From K189A clade bacterium (GTDB taxonomy: Bacteria > Pseudomonadota > Gammaproteobacteria > Pseudomonadales > Azotimanducaceae): DNA of 64,000 bases. The position numbers were made by a program, and so were the translations under genes. How positions within the stretch are numbered: the stretch's first letter is position 1; each line of letters begins with the position of its first letter. The stretch covers positions 1 through 64,000 of the forward strand of contig CACFGV010000004.1 of NCBI GenBank assembly GCA_902565895.1, in the 5' to 3' direction. The notes beneath the pieces were generated by a model that was not told the DNA's origin, ran no database searches, and saw nothing but the letters and a program-made list of their open reading frames with translations. Positions 1-9,187 of the stretch are shown piece by piece.

Positions 1-355
1 CCCTCAGTAGCTTCGGCAAATGGAAGCACTCGAATAAAGATAGCTTAGTGATCCTTCGCAAAAGCAGGTCCGCTGGCCCAGGCTCTCGACACAGCAACCC
101 CCGTTCAGTCAGTTCAGTTAATGCTCGATCGGTAGAGTCGATCTCAGAATATTCTAGACCAGCACGCAAAAAGTACGGCCCTTTACGCGTGAGTAATCGA
201 GCTAACAGGCGCTGGCCATCCCCGCTCGCAGCGAGGTACTCATCTAAACTCAAAGCATAACTTGCCGGCAAAGTCGCTCTGTAGCGCTGCAGCACAAAGC
301 GGAATGCGACAATTAAATTGTTTTGATAGTAGCCTGCCGGTGCAGGCTGCCCCAT
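1..355 (-). CDS. VRR-NUC (FAN1-like) nuclease, N-terminal part; gene runs off the left edge
   Basis: Reading the minus strand from ATG at 355 gives a continuous frame to the window edge. It starts MGQPAPAGYYQNNL and contains LLARLLTRKGPYFLRAGLEYSEI. The YY-x-NN start, the R-L-L-x-R-K-G-P-x-F segment and the following YSEI are typical of the N-terminal helical part of bacterial VRR-NUC proteins related to FAN1, structure-specific nucleases acting on branched or crosslinked DNA. The nuclease domain itself would lie beyond base 1, so activity cannot be judged. An in-frame stop lies just upstream of 355. A TTG about 27 bases further upstream is a possible alternative start. It follows rmuC on the same strand with an 84-base gap, so the two recombination/repair-type genes may be cotranscribed. 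Confidence 0.75.
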   Translation of the reverse strand, partial: MGQPAPAGYYQNNLIVAFRFVLQRYRATLPASYALSLDEYLAASGDGQRLLARLLTRKGPYFLRAGLEYSEIDSTDRALTELTERGLLCREPGPADLLLRRITKLSLFECFHLPKLLR

Positions 356-439
356 TCTTAATGCCGGTTCAGAGCTCAATTGCTACTGCGCTCCATCAAC
401 AAAGCGGCGACCGCAGCAGCAACGTAAACGTCGTCTTTT

Positions 440-1849
440 TCATTCATTGTCGCTGGCGTTTTCGATCATCGACGGCGCGATGGCTTTCTTCGCGTTTGCA
501 CCCAAACTACGCACGGTCTCAACCTGCCGAACCAGATTGCCCTTGCCCGAAGCCAACCGCGAATACACATTGTCATATGTGCCCTGTACGGTAGCAAGTT
601 GCTTACCGAGCCGATCAACCTCCTCAACAACACCGGCTAATTTGTCGTACATCGCGCCGGCGCGTTGGGCAATTTCCTGAGCGTTTTTATTTTGTTTTTC
701 TACCCGCCAGAGGTTGTTAATGATACGCAGCGCAAGCATGAGCGTAGTAGGACTTACCAACATAATGCGTTGCTCAAAAGCTGCAGTGAACATGGTTGGA
801 TCCATTTCCATGGCCAAAGTAAATGCAGACTCAATGGGCACAAACAGCAGTACAAAATCTAGCGATCGCACATCGGGCAGGTGATCATAATCTTGGTCGC
901 TTAACCGCTTTATTTGATTACGTAAATCCATCAGGTGCTGACGTAGCAGCGCCTCGCGCTGTTGGTCGTCCTCGCTGGCTAGCGCTTGTTCGTAAGCAAT
1001 TAGAGTAACCTTTGCGTCAATAATGACGTCCTTGCCTTCCGGCAACCTAATCAGTACGTCAGGGCGCTTGAGCTGCCCAGCTTCGTCGCGACTGGAGAAC
1101 TGTAAGAAGTACTCGTGGTCCTTGCGCAAACCCGACTCTTCAAGCACACGCTCCAACACCAACTCGCCCCAGTTGCCCTGAAGTTTTTTGTCACCCTTTA
1201 ACGCCTTAGTAAGATTTTCTGCCTCGGTGTTGATCCGCTCGCTGGCTTTCTGCAGGTTCTGCATTTCAGTCAGCAGCGACGCTCGTTCTTTAACGTCGTT
1301 TTTATGCACTTCCTCAATCCGCTGTTTAAAGTCACCGATCTGTTCGCGAAAAGGTTTCAACATAAGTTGCAAGGATTGTTGGTGCTTGGACTCCTGTTGA
1401 TCGAGCACCTGCTTGGCTAACAGTTCGAACTCCTGTTTCAGCATGGCGCTGTTTTTCGCGAAGACTTCTTCTTTTTCCGCAAAGCCCCGCTGCATTTCTT
1501 GCATCCGCGCTTGGCTCCCAGCGAGGTCGAACCTACTCCTTGCCAGCAGCTGGTTAACGTTTTGCAACTCTTGTCCCTGCTCTTGAAGCTGCTTTGATTG
1601 CATCTCTACTTGAGCCAGCAAAGCTGCATTATTCTGAGCCATCTGTGATTGCTGCTCTGCGAGTTCTTGCTCCCGCACCAGGGCTTTGTCGGCGCTTTCA
1701 GCTGCGCCCTCATCACGAGCTTGTTGCATTCGAAGCGCCCAGCTGCGCGCGCGTAAAACGTGCTGCAATGCCGCTCCCAAAGCACAACCGATTGTTGCCG
1801 CAAGCAAAACCCAGGGGAGTAAATTCGACGTGGTAAGCAGTTCCGTCAT
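440..1849 (-). CDS. rmuC: DNA recombination protein RmuC
   Basis: The 469-residue product has the RmuC layout: one N-terminal membrane segment (about residues 9-29), a long coiled coil rich in Q, E and K (about 35-200), and the conserved C-terminal RmuC core with LQGNWGELVLERVLEESGL and IDAKVTLIAYEQAL. RmuC proteins are related to PD-(D/E)xK nucleases and limit rearrangements at inverted repeats. The D-x-K pair in VIIDAKV fits the nuclease-like core. Length is normal for the family. The VRR-NUC gene follows downstream on the same strand. No obvious terminator is seen between them. Confidence 0.93.
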   Translation of the reverse strand: MTELLTTSNLLPWVLLAATIGCALGAALQHVLRARSWALRMQQARDEGAAESADKALVREQELAEQQSQMAQNNAALLAQVEMQSKQLQEQGQELQNVNQLLARSRFDLAGSQARMQEMQRGFAEKEEVFAKNSAMLKQEFELLAKQVLDQQESKHQQSLQLMLKPFREQIGDFKQRIEEVHKNDVKERASLLTEMQNLQKASERINTEAENLTKALKGDKKLQGNWGELVLERVLEESGLRKDHEYFLQFSSRDEAGQLKRPDVLIRLPEGKDVIIDAKVTLIAYEQALASEDDQQREALLRQHLMDLRNQIKRLSDQDYDHLPDVRSLDFVLLFVPIESAFTLAMEMDPTMFTAAFEQRIMLVSPTTLMLALRIINNLWRVEKQNKNAQEIAQRAGAMYDKLAGVVEEVDRLGKQLATVQGTYDNVYSRLASGKGNLVRQVETVRSLGANAKKAIAPSMIENASDNE

Positions 1850-1991
1850 AGCCAGAGTGCATTCAGTGATGAAGCTATAAGCCTAACCTTTGCTGTTAAG
1901 AATTCCGAGGCGCACGGGCGTTATTCAGCATTGCGATGACAGGCTGTGGCCACCATGCAAGAATGTTTTTAAATTGGAGCAAGGAATTCAC

Positions 1992-3041
1992 GTGGAGAAG
2001 AAGATAGGCATTCAACTGCCCCGCCAAGCCAACCCAGAGGCGGTAAAAATTCGTTATGCCCTGGAACTCGAGGCACTGGAGGGGTTGGCCGAAATTATTG
2101 AGATCGATGCTGCAACGCCAGAAGAGTTCGCCGAAGGCGTTAAGGATATGGACGCTATCATTACCTCATGGGGCTTTCGTATCGATGCCACATTGATCAG
2201 TAAGCTCAACAAGTGTGTGGTGATCGGCGTTGGCAGTGTTGGGGTCGATATGGTCGATATCGAGGCGGCTACCGAAGCCGGAATTGTCGTCACCAACGTT
2301 CCTGATGTCTTCATTGAAGAGGTGGCTGATCACGCCATGATGCTGTTATTGGCCTGTGGCCGACGCATGAAGACCATGGCCCAAATGGCTGCGGATGGCC
2401 GTTGGTGGTCTGGCCGACCGTTACTTAACCACGTACCTCGCTTGATGGGCCAAACTCTGGGTTTGTATGCTTTCGGCAATGTCGCTCGCTGCACAGCCAG
2501 ACGCGCCAAGGCATTTGGGATGCGAGTCATTGCCTATGATCCCTACGTCAGCGAACTCACGGTATCTGAGGCAGGTGTCGAACCCGTCAGCCCTCAAGAG
2601 TTGTTCCAGCAATCTGACTATCTGTCTTTACACGCACCACATAATGCTGAGACCCATCACGCTGTAAACGCTGACACCTTGGCAATGATGCAACCTCATG
2701 CGGTCATCATTAACACCGCACGCGGCCCCCTGATCGATGAAGACGCACTGGTTAAAGCTCTGAATAATCAACAAATTGCGGCTGCTGGCTTAGACGTGCT
2801 CGAACAAGAACCGCCCGCCAAAGATAACCCATTGCTGGCGATGGATAACGTACTGATCAGTCCTCATGTTGCCTCAGCAACAACTCGAATGCGCCCAGAG
2901 ACTAGGCGTCGCGTTGGCAGAGAGGTTGCTCTGGTATTGAGAAACAAATGGCCCATGAGTTGTGTAAACCCGACTGTTTTACCCAGAGCGCCATTAGAGC
3001 GTTGGCAACCCTATCCAATGAACCGGGGGCCAAATCGCTAA
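1992..3041 (+). CDS. D-isomer-specific 2-hydroxyacid dehydrogenase (CtBP-like)
   Basis: NAD-dependent dehydrogenase of the D-2-hydroxyacid family. The catalytic Arg (NTARGPLIDEDAL), Glu (LDVLEQEPP) and His (ISPHVAS) are all present, and a Rossmann segment runs around GLYAFGNVARCTARRA. The glycine-rich loop has YAFGN where VGFGN is usual, so the first glycine position is changed. An ATG at 1890 opens the frame, but I prefer GTG at 1992: it follows a good AAGGA and gives the family's normal start (about 349 residues). The closest type is the CtBP-like subgroup of phosphoglycerate/hydroxypyruvate dehydrogenases. The substrate cannot be told. The MFS gene follows by 38 bases on the same strand, so a transported hydroxyacid is possible but unproven. 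Confidence 0.85.
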   Translation: MEKKIGIQLPRQANPEAVKIRYALELEALEGLAEIIEIDAATPEEFAEGVKDMDAIITSWGFRIDATLISKLNKCVVIGVGSVGVDMVDIEAATEAGIVVTNVPDVFIEEVADHAMMLLLACGRRMKTMAQMAADGRWWSGRPLLNHVPRLMGQTLGLYAFGNVARCTARRAKAFGMRVIAYDPYVSELTVSEAGVEPVSPQELFQQSDYLSLHAPHNAETHHAVNADTLAMMQPHAVIINTARGPLIDEDALVKALNNQQIAAAGLDVLEQEPPAKDNPLLAMDNVLISPHVASATTRMRPETRRRVGREVALVLRNKWPMSCVNPTVLPRAPLERWQPYPMNRGPNR

Positions 3042-3079
3042 TCGCCTAACCTACGGCTGTTCATTCAGGATCGGGTGCG

Positions 3080-4369
3080 ATGGGTTGGTTTGATTTAGAT
3101 CTTAGCGATTCGGTGCGCGCGAGTTTTCGGGCCGAAAAATTAACGGAATGTACCCTACCGATTACTCTGGTTCTCTTAGAGGGCGGCGTGGTGGGCGTCA
3201 TCGCAGCTAAGGTTTATCAAGTGAGCCCGCTCGTACTGGCGGTAATTACTGCAGCTCCGATGTTCGCCAATCTCTCTAGCTTTGCTTGGAATCGAATGGC
3301 GGCCGGTCGAGCAAAAGTGCAACTAGCCTGCCTGTTGCAAGCTGCCGTATTGCTGTGCGTACTCGCGGTCGCACTGGCTCCGATCAATGAAGTTGGTGCC
3401 TTGATCCTGGTAGCGAGTATGGTGATTTCTAGGGTCTTAGTCGCCGGGCTAATAACCATTCGTAGCGTTATCTGGAGCCTCAACTACGCACGCAGTAACC
3501 GCGCCCAGGCCACTGGACAACTGCAAATGATCGCCAGTCTGGTGACGGTGGTCGTTGCCTCAGCGGTCGGCCCATTCCTTGACCAATATCCTGACGGCTT
3601 GTCATTGCTTTACGCTGTTGGCACGGCAGTCGGCTTGTTGGGAATTGTCTTTTTCCGCCGCGTTAGCGTAATCGGCGAAAACGATCATCTTCTACAAGAG
3701 CGGGAGGCACTGAACCAACAGCGGCAATCCGTAGGCTTCCTTACCATTTTACGCAATGACCAAAAGTTCACTCGTTACCAAATATCTATGTTTGCCGCGG
3801 GTTTCGGCAATATGCTTATCGAAGCGCCGCTGATCTTTCTCATCACACGAGAACTTTCCGCTTCCTATGCCACATCTATCGGTTTGACCATGGTGATCCC
3901 ATTCGCCATCAGTCTGTTGTCGTTACCGCTCTGGGCGCGCTATCTAGATCGGGTTCACGTCGCACAGTTTCGTGCCCGGCAAAGTGTTCTGTGGGTATTG
4001 GCCCAGGTACTCACGTTAGTAGGAGCGCTACTTGGGTCCATTGCCTGGCTCGCAATCAGCCGAGTTGTTATGGGGGTAGCACGTGGCGGTGGCAGCCTGG
4101 CCTGGCAGCTTGGTCACAACGACTTTGCGCGTGCTGACCAGTTGTCTGCCTATATGGGCGTTCATGTCACTCTCACCGGGGTTAGAGGTGCTATCGCTCC
4201 TATGCTCGGTATGTTTCTCTATACACAGCTCGGTGGTGCCAGTAATAACGGCGCGTGGGTGTTTGCCGTTGCAGCGTTCGTTAGCGGCCTATCAGGGATC
4301 GGGTTTAATCGCTTATATCGGCAAATGAAAGCTGATGGCAGTATCGCCCTCAAGCCGAAGCAAGATTAG
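3080..4369 (+). CDS. MFS-type transporter
   Basis: A 429-residue integral membrane protein with about 12 hydrophobic segments and a charged central loop (around residues 200-225, LLQEREALNQQRQ), the usual 6+6 arrangement of the major facilitator superfamily. No substrate-specific motif is recognised. It lies 38 bases after the hydroxyacid dehydrogenase and is probably in the same transcript. A strong hairpin terminator follows directly. Confidence 0.8.
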   Translation: MGWFDLDLSDSVRASFRAEKLTECTLPITLVLLEGGVVGVIAAKVYQVSPLVLAVITAAPMFANLSSFAWNRMAAGRAKVQLACLLQAAVLLCVLAVALAPINEVGALILVASMVISRVLVAGLITIRSVIWSLNYARSNRAQATGQLQMIASLVTVVVASAVGPFLDQYPDGLSLLYAVGTAVGLLGIVFFRRVSVIGENDHLLQEREALNQQRQSVGFLTILRNDQKFTRYQISMFAAGFGNMLIEAPLIFLITRELSASYATSIGLTMVIPFAISLLSLPLWARYLDRVHVAQFRARQSVLWVLAQVLTLVGALLGSIAWLAISRVVMGVARGGGSLAWQLGHNDFARADQLSAYMGVHVTLTGVRGAIAPMLGMFLYTQLGGASNNGAWVFAVAAFVSGLSGIGFNRLYRQMKADGSIALKPKQD

Positions 4370-4378
4370 CAGCGCGAA

Positions 4379-4404
4379 AAAAAGCCGGGGCTACCCGGCT
4401 TTTT
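4379..4404. terminator. Bidirectional Rho-independent terminator
   Basis: A perfect 11-bp stem, AAAAAGCCGGG / CCCGGCTTTTT, with a 4-base loop. It has A-runs on the left and T-runs on the right, so it can work in both directions. It separates the MFS gene (+) from the convergent secreted-protein operon (-). Confidence 0.9.
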
Positions 4405-4428
4405 CGTTCTTGCTATTGATAAGGTTGG

Positions 4429-4896
4429 CTACTGCTCTGTTGGATCTCGCCCATCACGCGGAGCACCGGTTCCAGAGGAGCCCATGAAGACCTTGCGCCC
4501 ATCCGCCAAGGTAACGTCACGACCGTTTGCTCTCTTGGAACGATCCTTGGACTGATAGCCGTCCACAATAATGTAGGTCCCTGGTGTCAACGAACGCTTA
4601 TTCAAACCTCGCCGTAGTAGCGTATTTGGCGTGCCACCCTCAACCATCCAAATCTCTTTTTCACCCTCTTCGGTCGTGTGCTCAAGGTGTATCCAAGCGT
4701 GCGGATTCACCCACTCCACCTTGGTCACTGGCCCTCGAAGGATAAGCGGTCGGTTTGGGTCAAATTCAGCACCAAATGCATGATGGGCTGATACCTTATG
4801 AGTTGCGATGGATCCAACTATGGCTGCTACTGCGGCCACGCCAACGGCCACCTTACCTAATTTTCCGAAACTGCCGTGTTGCATAGAAAATTGCAT
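4429..4896 (-). CDS. Secreted DUF6152 family protein
   Basis: 155 residues with an N-terminal hydrophobic segment ending in VSA, followed at once by HHAFGAEFDPNRP, the hallmark of DUF6152. The conserved core TKVEWVNPHAWIHLE and the NGRDVTLADGRKVFMG segment are also present. If signal peptidase cuts after VSA, the mature protein begins His-His. No biochemical role is established that I know of. It is the last gene of a three-gene minus-strand operon, 80 bases after the 355-residue protein, and ends at the strong terminator at 4379-4404. Confidence 0.8.
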   Translation of the reverse strand: MQFSMQHGSFGKLGKVAVGVAAVAAIVGSIATHKVSAHHAFGAEFDPNRPLILRGPVTKVEWVNPHAWIHLEHTTEEGEKEIWMVEGGTPNTLLRRGLNKRSLTPGTYIIVDGYQSKDRSKRANGRDVTLADGRKVFMGSSGTGAPRDGRDPTEQ

Positions 4897-4976
4897 AAAA
4901 TTTCTCCTGTCTGCTTAACTACTGTTCCCGCCCCAGAGTTGGCGAAGATGATACCCCATCTCATGACGTTTATGCA

Positions 4977-6044
4977 TTAGCGGGCTTTATTGGCATTGGC
5001 TTGTAATGCCTCTGCCTCTAACAAACGGGCTCCACGCATGATGTTGCCCAGTGCATAGTTACCCTCATGGCACGCGTATTCATATACTTTAGCTGTAGTC
5101 GCGGGCCATGGATATTCTCCACCCCAAGGCTCACTCCAAACGGTGGGGTTATCAACGACAAAGCTGTAACTCAACGTTGCATCGTCAACCCGCCTAAAAC
5201 GCTCAGTTACCTGCAGGTTCTCGTCCGCGCCATAAAGACCAGGGCGCGGAGTGAAATTCTTGGTTTTCACCACCAGCGTGTCGCCTTCCCAATGACCTAC
5301 CGAATCACCTAGCCACGTGCGCATATGATCGGGCCGGTGGGCGCTATTGAGTCGGACAATACGCGCATCGTGCACCATCTCAGCCAGTATCATGATGCTA
5401 TCTTTTGTCTGAACAATTCTCTTTAAGTTATTGTAAAGTGTTGGAAATATTGGCGGACCGGCTGTCGGGCCAAAGCCTAAAATACAGCGCTCGGCGAGCG
5501 GTCGCAGTTCCATATCATCGTAAGGCCCAGCCCCTTTGCCTTGTTCATCTTGCCACCAAGCGGTGCCCGAGTTGCCGCGTCGACTGCGACGCGATTGGGC
5601 GAATTTAGTCTTTGCCGCAGCCGTTAGCTCAGGCCGCCTGCCGTTCTCAGGCTGGGTCAAAATGGACGTCCGGAACTTTCCGTCTAGCTCGAACGCAGCG
5701 TTGCCATTGTCGATCCAAAAAGTGTTGTAGCCCCCAACGTTGCCTGCTGCCCCAGATGAACCGTCACCGCCAGCCGGTGGCGCACCGCGATTAGGGTCGC
5801 TGTTATTGTTTCGCGCAGCTTTTAATGCCGCATCATCACGGCTAATTCTTGCAGCCTCTTCGCGCGTCAAAAATTGCTTGTTGCCAAACATTTTTGGACG
5901 CTCCAATGGGGTCAGCGTTGCAACATCATAGGTTCCGGTGAGATCAACCGGGGCCTCGGCCACGACTCCTGAACAGCTCATTCCAACCATTGTTGCTAAC
6001 GCCAGCCTGACGGCTAAACCCACGCTTTTCTTCCCCTTACCCAT
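4977..6044 (-). CDS. Secreted protein of unknown function, paralogue of its upstream neighbour
   Basis: 355 residues with a signal peptide (charged MGKGKK, then a hydrophobic stretch to about residue 29). The C-terminal half shares the pattern W-x-GDS-x-G-HWEGDTLVV-x-T and a later TVWSEPW with the neighbouring 278-residue protein, so both belong to one periplasmic family. This type is common in marine Gammaproteobacteria but I know of no assigned function. The N-terminal region has a low-complexity Gly/Asn/Pro stretch (about 75-105, GGDGSSGAAGNVGG). It lies 17 bases after the upstream gene and 80 before the DUF6152 gene, which indicates joint expression. Confidence 0.7.
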   Translation of the reverse strand: MGKGKKSVGLAVRLALATMVGMSCSGVVAEAPVDLTGTYDVATLTPLERPKMFGNKQFLTREEAARISRDDAALKAARNNNSDPNRGAPPAGGDGSSGAAGNVGGYNTFWIDNGNAAFELDGKFRTSILTQPENGRRPELTAAAKTKFAQSRRSRRGNSGTAWWQDEQGKGAGPYDDMELRPLAERCILGFGPTAGPPIFPTLYNNLKRIVQTKDSIMILAEMVHDARIVRLNSAHRPDHMRTWLGDSVGHWEGDTLVVKTKNFTPRPGLYGADENLQVTERFRRVDDATLSYSFVVDNPTVWSEPWGGEYPWPATTAKVYEYACHEGNYALGNIMRGARLLEAEALQANANKAR

Positions 6045-6061
6045 TTAACTAGCTTTAGGCC

Positions 6062-6898
6062 CTATCGCGGCAACGGATTTCTGCGCCATTCGCCGTACAT
6101 GAGCTCTTCTACAAATTCTACACAGCGGAACTCCATCAATTGGGCATTGTCTTCCATACGACGATACAACGGCATGCTAATCGTCCAAGGCTCGGTGAAA
6201 GTAAGGGGATCTTCGATTGTTGCTTCGTAATGCAGATGGTAAGGACTCATCGGCGTATACCGCTCTGTCACCTTCATTTGATCACTATGGTGATTCCCGG
6301 CGCGATCGAACCAAGTCGAGTCGTACTGACCCGTCACCTCAACCACTAAGGTATCGCCTTCCCAACGGCCCGCTGACCAACCCATCCAACTGTCTACTGG
6401 TGCCTCGCCTGGATCTTCCATGTACACCTCTCGAACCGCACCAGCATACTGATAAGCCATGAATACAGAGTCTGCACTTTGGAAAATCTGAAACGGCTGA
6501 GGCATGTATGTTGCTCGAGGAATTCCTGGCAGAAAACACTTCACTTCTGGATCCCGATCAATCCAATTGGCTTTGTTCTCTTGTTTTTTCGCCAAAGCTT
6601 CTGGCCGATAAGGAATCTTCCCGCCTTCAACAACGCCCAAACCGGGAGGCACGGCTCCAACAGCTCCTAAGTAGAGCGTCTTAACCGCAGGCAGGGGTCC
6701 ATGTGGCCCTTCTCGAAGTTGCATGGAGTGGCTCGCTGTGTGCATTTCAATGTCATAGTTAGCAGTGTTTAAGGCCTGCCAGATACCATTCAAATCCGGA
6801 TGAACGCCGCCTGGCCCTCGCGGAGCTTTGTAATCAGCTGCGTGAATTGAAAGGCTGAAAAACACGAGTGTCGCAACAATTGTTTTGAAAAAAGCCAT
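6062..6898 (-). CDS. Secreted protein of unknown function, first gene of the DUF6152 operon
   Basis: 278 residues with a clear signal peptide (MAFFKTIVATLVFFSLSIHA). The mature part opens with PDLNGIWQALNTANYD, a form common to this family. It contains WSAGRWEGDTLVVEVTGQYDSTWFD and the late DPLTFTEPW, which match the family signature also seen in the downstream 355-residue protein. Function unknown. The start ATG at 6898 follows a GGAG-like site. It heads the minus-strand operon that ends with DUF6152. The gap to the divergent acyl-CoA dehydrogenase is about 160 bases and must hold both promoters. Confidence 0.7.
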   Translation of the reverse strand: MAFFKTIVATLVFFSLSIHAADYKAPRGPGGVHPDLNGIWQALNTANYDIEMHTASHSMQLREGPHGPLPAVKTLYLGAVGAVPPGLGVVEGGKIPYRPEALAKKQENKANWIDRDPEVKCFLPGIPRATYMPQPFQIFQSADSVFMAYQYAGAVREVYMEDPGEAPVDSWMGWSAGRWEGDTLVVEVTGQYDSTWFDRAGNHHSDQMKVTERYTPMSPYHLHYEATIEDPLTFTEPWTISMPLYRRMEDNAQLMEFRCVEFVEELMYGEWRRNPLPR

Positions 6899-7060
6899 AA
6901 AACTCTCCTACCCAGAAAAGCAGCGATCCTCCCATTAGGATTGAGGCAGGTCAAGAAGTCTCCGGGCGCCTCTTACGAATACGTAACACATAGACAGCGC
7001 CAAGCCTTTTGCGCATTCTTAATGACGGGTTGATCGAGAATGAACTGCACAGGGGAAGGT

Positions 7061-8230
7061 ATGGCAAGCCATCAACAAACAGACAACGACATCGCAGAAA
7101 TCAGAGCAGCGGTCCGACAACTTTGCGACAAGTTCGGCGAGGACTATTGGCTGCAAATGGAGCGCGAGGACGGTTATCCCGCCGAATTCGTGTCCGAACT
7201 TACCAGCTCTGGCTATCTCGGCGTGCTTATCCCAGAACAATTCGGCGGAGCTGGTCTTGGGGTGCTCGAAGCCTCGGCTGTGATGGAGGAGATCTGTCGC
7301 TCTGGCGCCCACGCGGGGGTCTGCCACGCACAAATGTACGTTATGGGTTCGGTGTTACGACACGGAAGTGATGAACAAAAAAGCCGTTACTTACCAAAAA
7401 TAGCCAGTGGCGAATTGCGTTTGCAGAGCTTTGGTGTGACAGAACCTACAACCGGCACAGACACCACAAGCCTGAAGACAACGGCAAAAAAAGTCGGCGA
7501 TCAGTACATCATCAACGGGCAGAAGGTCTGGATTAGTCGGATTCAACACTCGGATCTCATGCTATTGCTGGCACGAACAACCGATAAAAGCGAGGTCGCG
7601 AAAAAAACCGACGGGCTGTCAACTTTCATAATCGACGTAAAAGCCGCCGAGGGAAATGGGTTAACCATTCGCCCCATCGAATCAATGATTAACCATCATT
7701 CCTGCGAATTATTTTTTGATGATTTAGCAATACCCGCAGAAAATCTGCTGGGCCAAGAGGGTAAGGGCTTTAAAGTAATTCTAGATGGCATGAACGCAGA
7801 GCGTATTCTTATCGCGGCAGAATGTGTCGGCGATGGACGATATTTCATAGACAAAGCTTCTGCTTACGCCTCAGACCGAGTCGTCTTCGATCGCCCAATC
7901 GGCGCCAACCAGGGTGTGCAGTTCCCAATAGCCAGGGCCTATACGCAAGTAGAGGCCGCAGGGTTAATGGTCGAAAAAGCAGCGAAAATGTTTGACGCAG
8001 GACTGCCCTGCGGTGCAGAGGCCAACATGGCAAAAATGTTAGCCTCTGAAGCCTCCTGGAGCGCCGGCGATGTATGTATGCAAACTCACGGAGGCTTTGC
8101 ATTCGCAAAGGAATACCATATTGAGCGCAAATTTCGCGAAACCCGGCTGTATCAAATAGCGCCAGTATCAACCAACCTTATTTTGAGCTATGTCGCTGAG
8201 CATGTCCTCGACATGCCTCGGTCATACTGA
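7061..8230 (+). CDS. Acyl-CoA dehydrogenase
   Basis: FAD enzyme that introduces the alpha-beta double bond of acyl-CoA. Family features are LIPEQFGGAGLGVLEASAV in the N-terminal domain, FGVTEPTTGTDTTSLKT in the FAD/substrate region and GGFAFAKEYHIERKFRETRLYQIAPVS near the C-terminus. The position of the usual catalytic Glu (as in YEGT) reads YQIAP here, so the base may lie elsewhere, as in isovaleryl-type enzymes. An in-frame ATG at 7040 exists. The ATG at 7061 is preferred because AGGGGAAGG stands directly before it. The SDR gene follows by 28 bases and probably acts on the same pathway. Confidence 0.88.
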   Translation: MASHQQTDNDIAEIRAAVRQLCDKFGEDYWLQMEREDGYPAEFVSELTSSGYLGVLIPEQFGGAGLGVLEASAVMEEICRSGAHAGVCHAQMYVMGSVLRHGSDEQKSRYLPKIASGELRLQSFGVTEPTTGTDTTSLKTTAKKVGDQYIINGQKVWISRIQHSDLMLLLARTTDKSEVAKKTDGLSTFIIDVKAAEGNGLTIRPIESMINHHSCELFFDDLAIPAENLLGQEGKGFKVILDGMNAERILIAAECVGDGRYFIDKASAYASDRVVFDRPIGANQGVQFPIARAYTQVEAAGLMVEKAAKMFDAGLPCGAEANMAKMLASEASWSAGDVCMQTHGGFAFAKEYHIERKFRETRLYQIAPVSTNLILSYVAEHVLDMPRSY

Positions 8231-8258
8231 TTCATTTGTCTAATCAAGGAGAGAAACA

Positions 8259-9140
8259 TTGGGAAGTTTGGACAACAAAGTAGCAATCGTAACAGGCGCA
8301 GGTGGCGGGCTAGGACGCGCCCACGCTTTGCTTTTAGCCCGCGAAGGGGCTGCGGTCGTGGTTAATGATCTCGGTGGCGCACGTGATGGCACCGGCAGTG
8401 GCCAGAGTATGGCAGACGGCGTGGTCGACGAAATCGTCGCCGCAGGCGGTAAGGCTGTCGCCAATTACGGTTCGGTGACCGACGACACCTCTGCCCAAGC
8501 CATGGTGACCACCGCGAAAGACGCATTCGGCCGCGTTGATATTCTCATTAACAATGCAGGCATCCTGCGCGATCGATCGTTCAAGAACATGACCGATGCC
8601 GAATGGGATGCAGTGATTGATGTGCACTTGCGCGGTGCCTATCTGGCAACCAAGCATTTCTGGGCTGCATTACTGGAACAGGGCGAAGGTGGCCGCATTG
8701 TTATGACCAGCTCTACTTCAGGGCTGATTGGAAATTTTGGCCAAACGAACTACGGGGCCGCCAAAGCCGGACTCGCAGGCTTTATGCGCGTATTAGCGCT
8801 TGAGGGCATGAAATACGGCATCACAGTCAACGTGTTGGCTCCAGCGGCATTGTCGCGTATGACTGAGGACCTGATGCCCGATACACCAGAACTTGCCGAG
8901 GCTATGGCGCCGGAGAAAGTATCGCCAACCGTGGCCTGGCTATGTACGGACGAAGCAAGCTCAGTGACGGGAAGACAATTTTGCGTCAGCGGCAATAGAA
9001 CAACATTATTGTCTTGGCAAACTGACGTAATCGCCGAGAAAGACGCAATGGCAGACCCGTGGTCGGTAGACGAAATCGGCGAAAAAATCCTGCAATCTAT
9101 GCCCCAATGGCCACGGTTGTTAAAACCCAATGAGGTTTGA
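8259..9140 (+). CDS. SDR-family oxidoreductase, probable 3-hydroxyacyl-CoA dehydrogenase type
   Basis: Short-chain dehydrogenase with TGAGGGLGRAHALLLAREG (NAD binding), NNAG, catalytic Ser (SSTSG) and YxxxK (YGAAKAG). The inserted VNDLGGARDGTGSG after the second strand is typical of the dehydrogenase domain of bifunctional peroxisomal-type beta-oxidation enzymes. It has an extra C-terminal segment of about 50 residues. The start is TTG, preceded by AAGGAGAG at good spacing; no ATG fits the N-terminus. It follows the acyl-CoA dehydrogenase closely, which suggests a short beta-oxidation operon. Confidence 0.85.
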   Translation: MGSLDNKVAIVTGAGGGLGRAHALLLAREGAAVVVNDLGGARDGTGSGQSMADGVVDEIVAAGGKAVANYGSVTDDTSAQAMVTTAKDAFGRVDILINNAGILRDRSFKNMTDAEWDAVIDVHLRGAYLATKHFWAALLEQGEGGRIVMTSSTSGLIGNFGQTNYGAAKAGLAGFMRVLALEGMKYGITVNVLAPAALSRMTEDLMPDTPELAEAMAPEKVSPTVAWLCTDEASSVTGRQFCVSGNRTTLLSWQTDVIAEKDAMADPWSVDEIGEKILQSMPQWPRLLKPNEV

Positions 9141-9187
9141 TCATAGCCTTCTTGACCGGAACGAAGTAAGGCAACGCAGGTTAAAAA

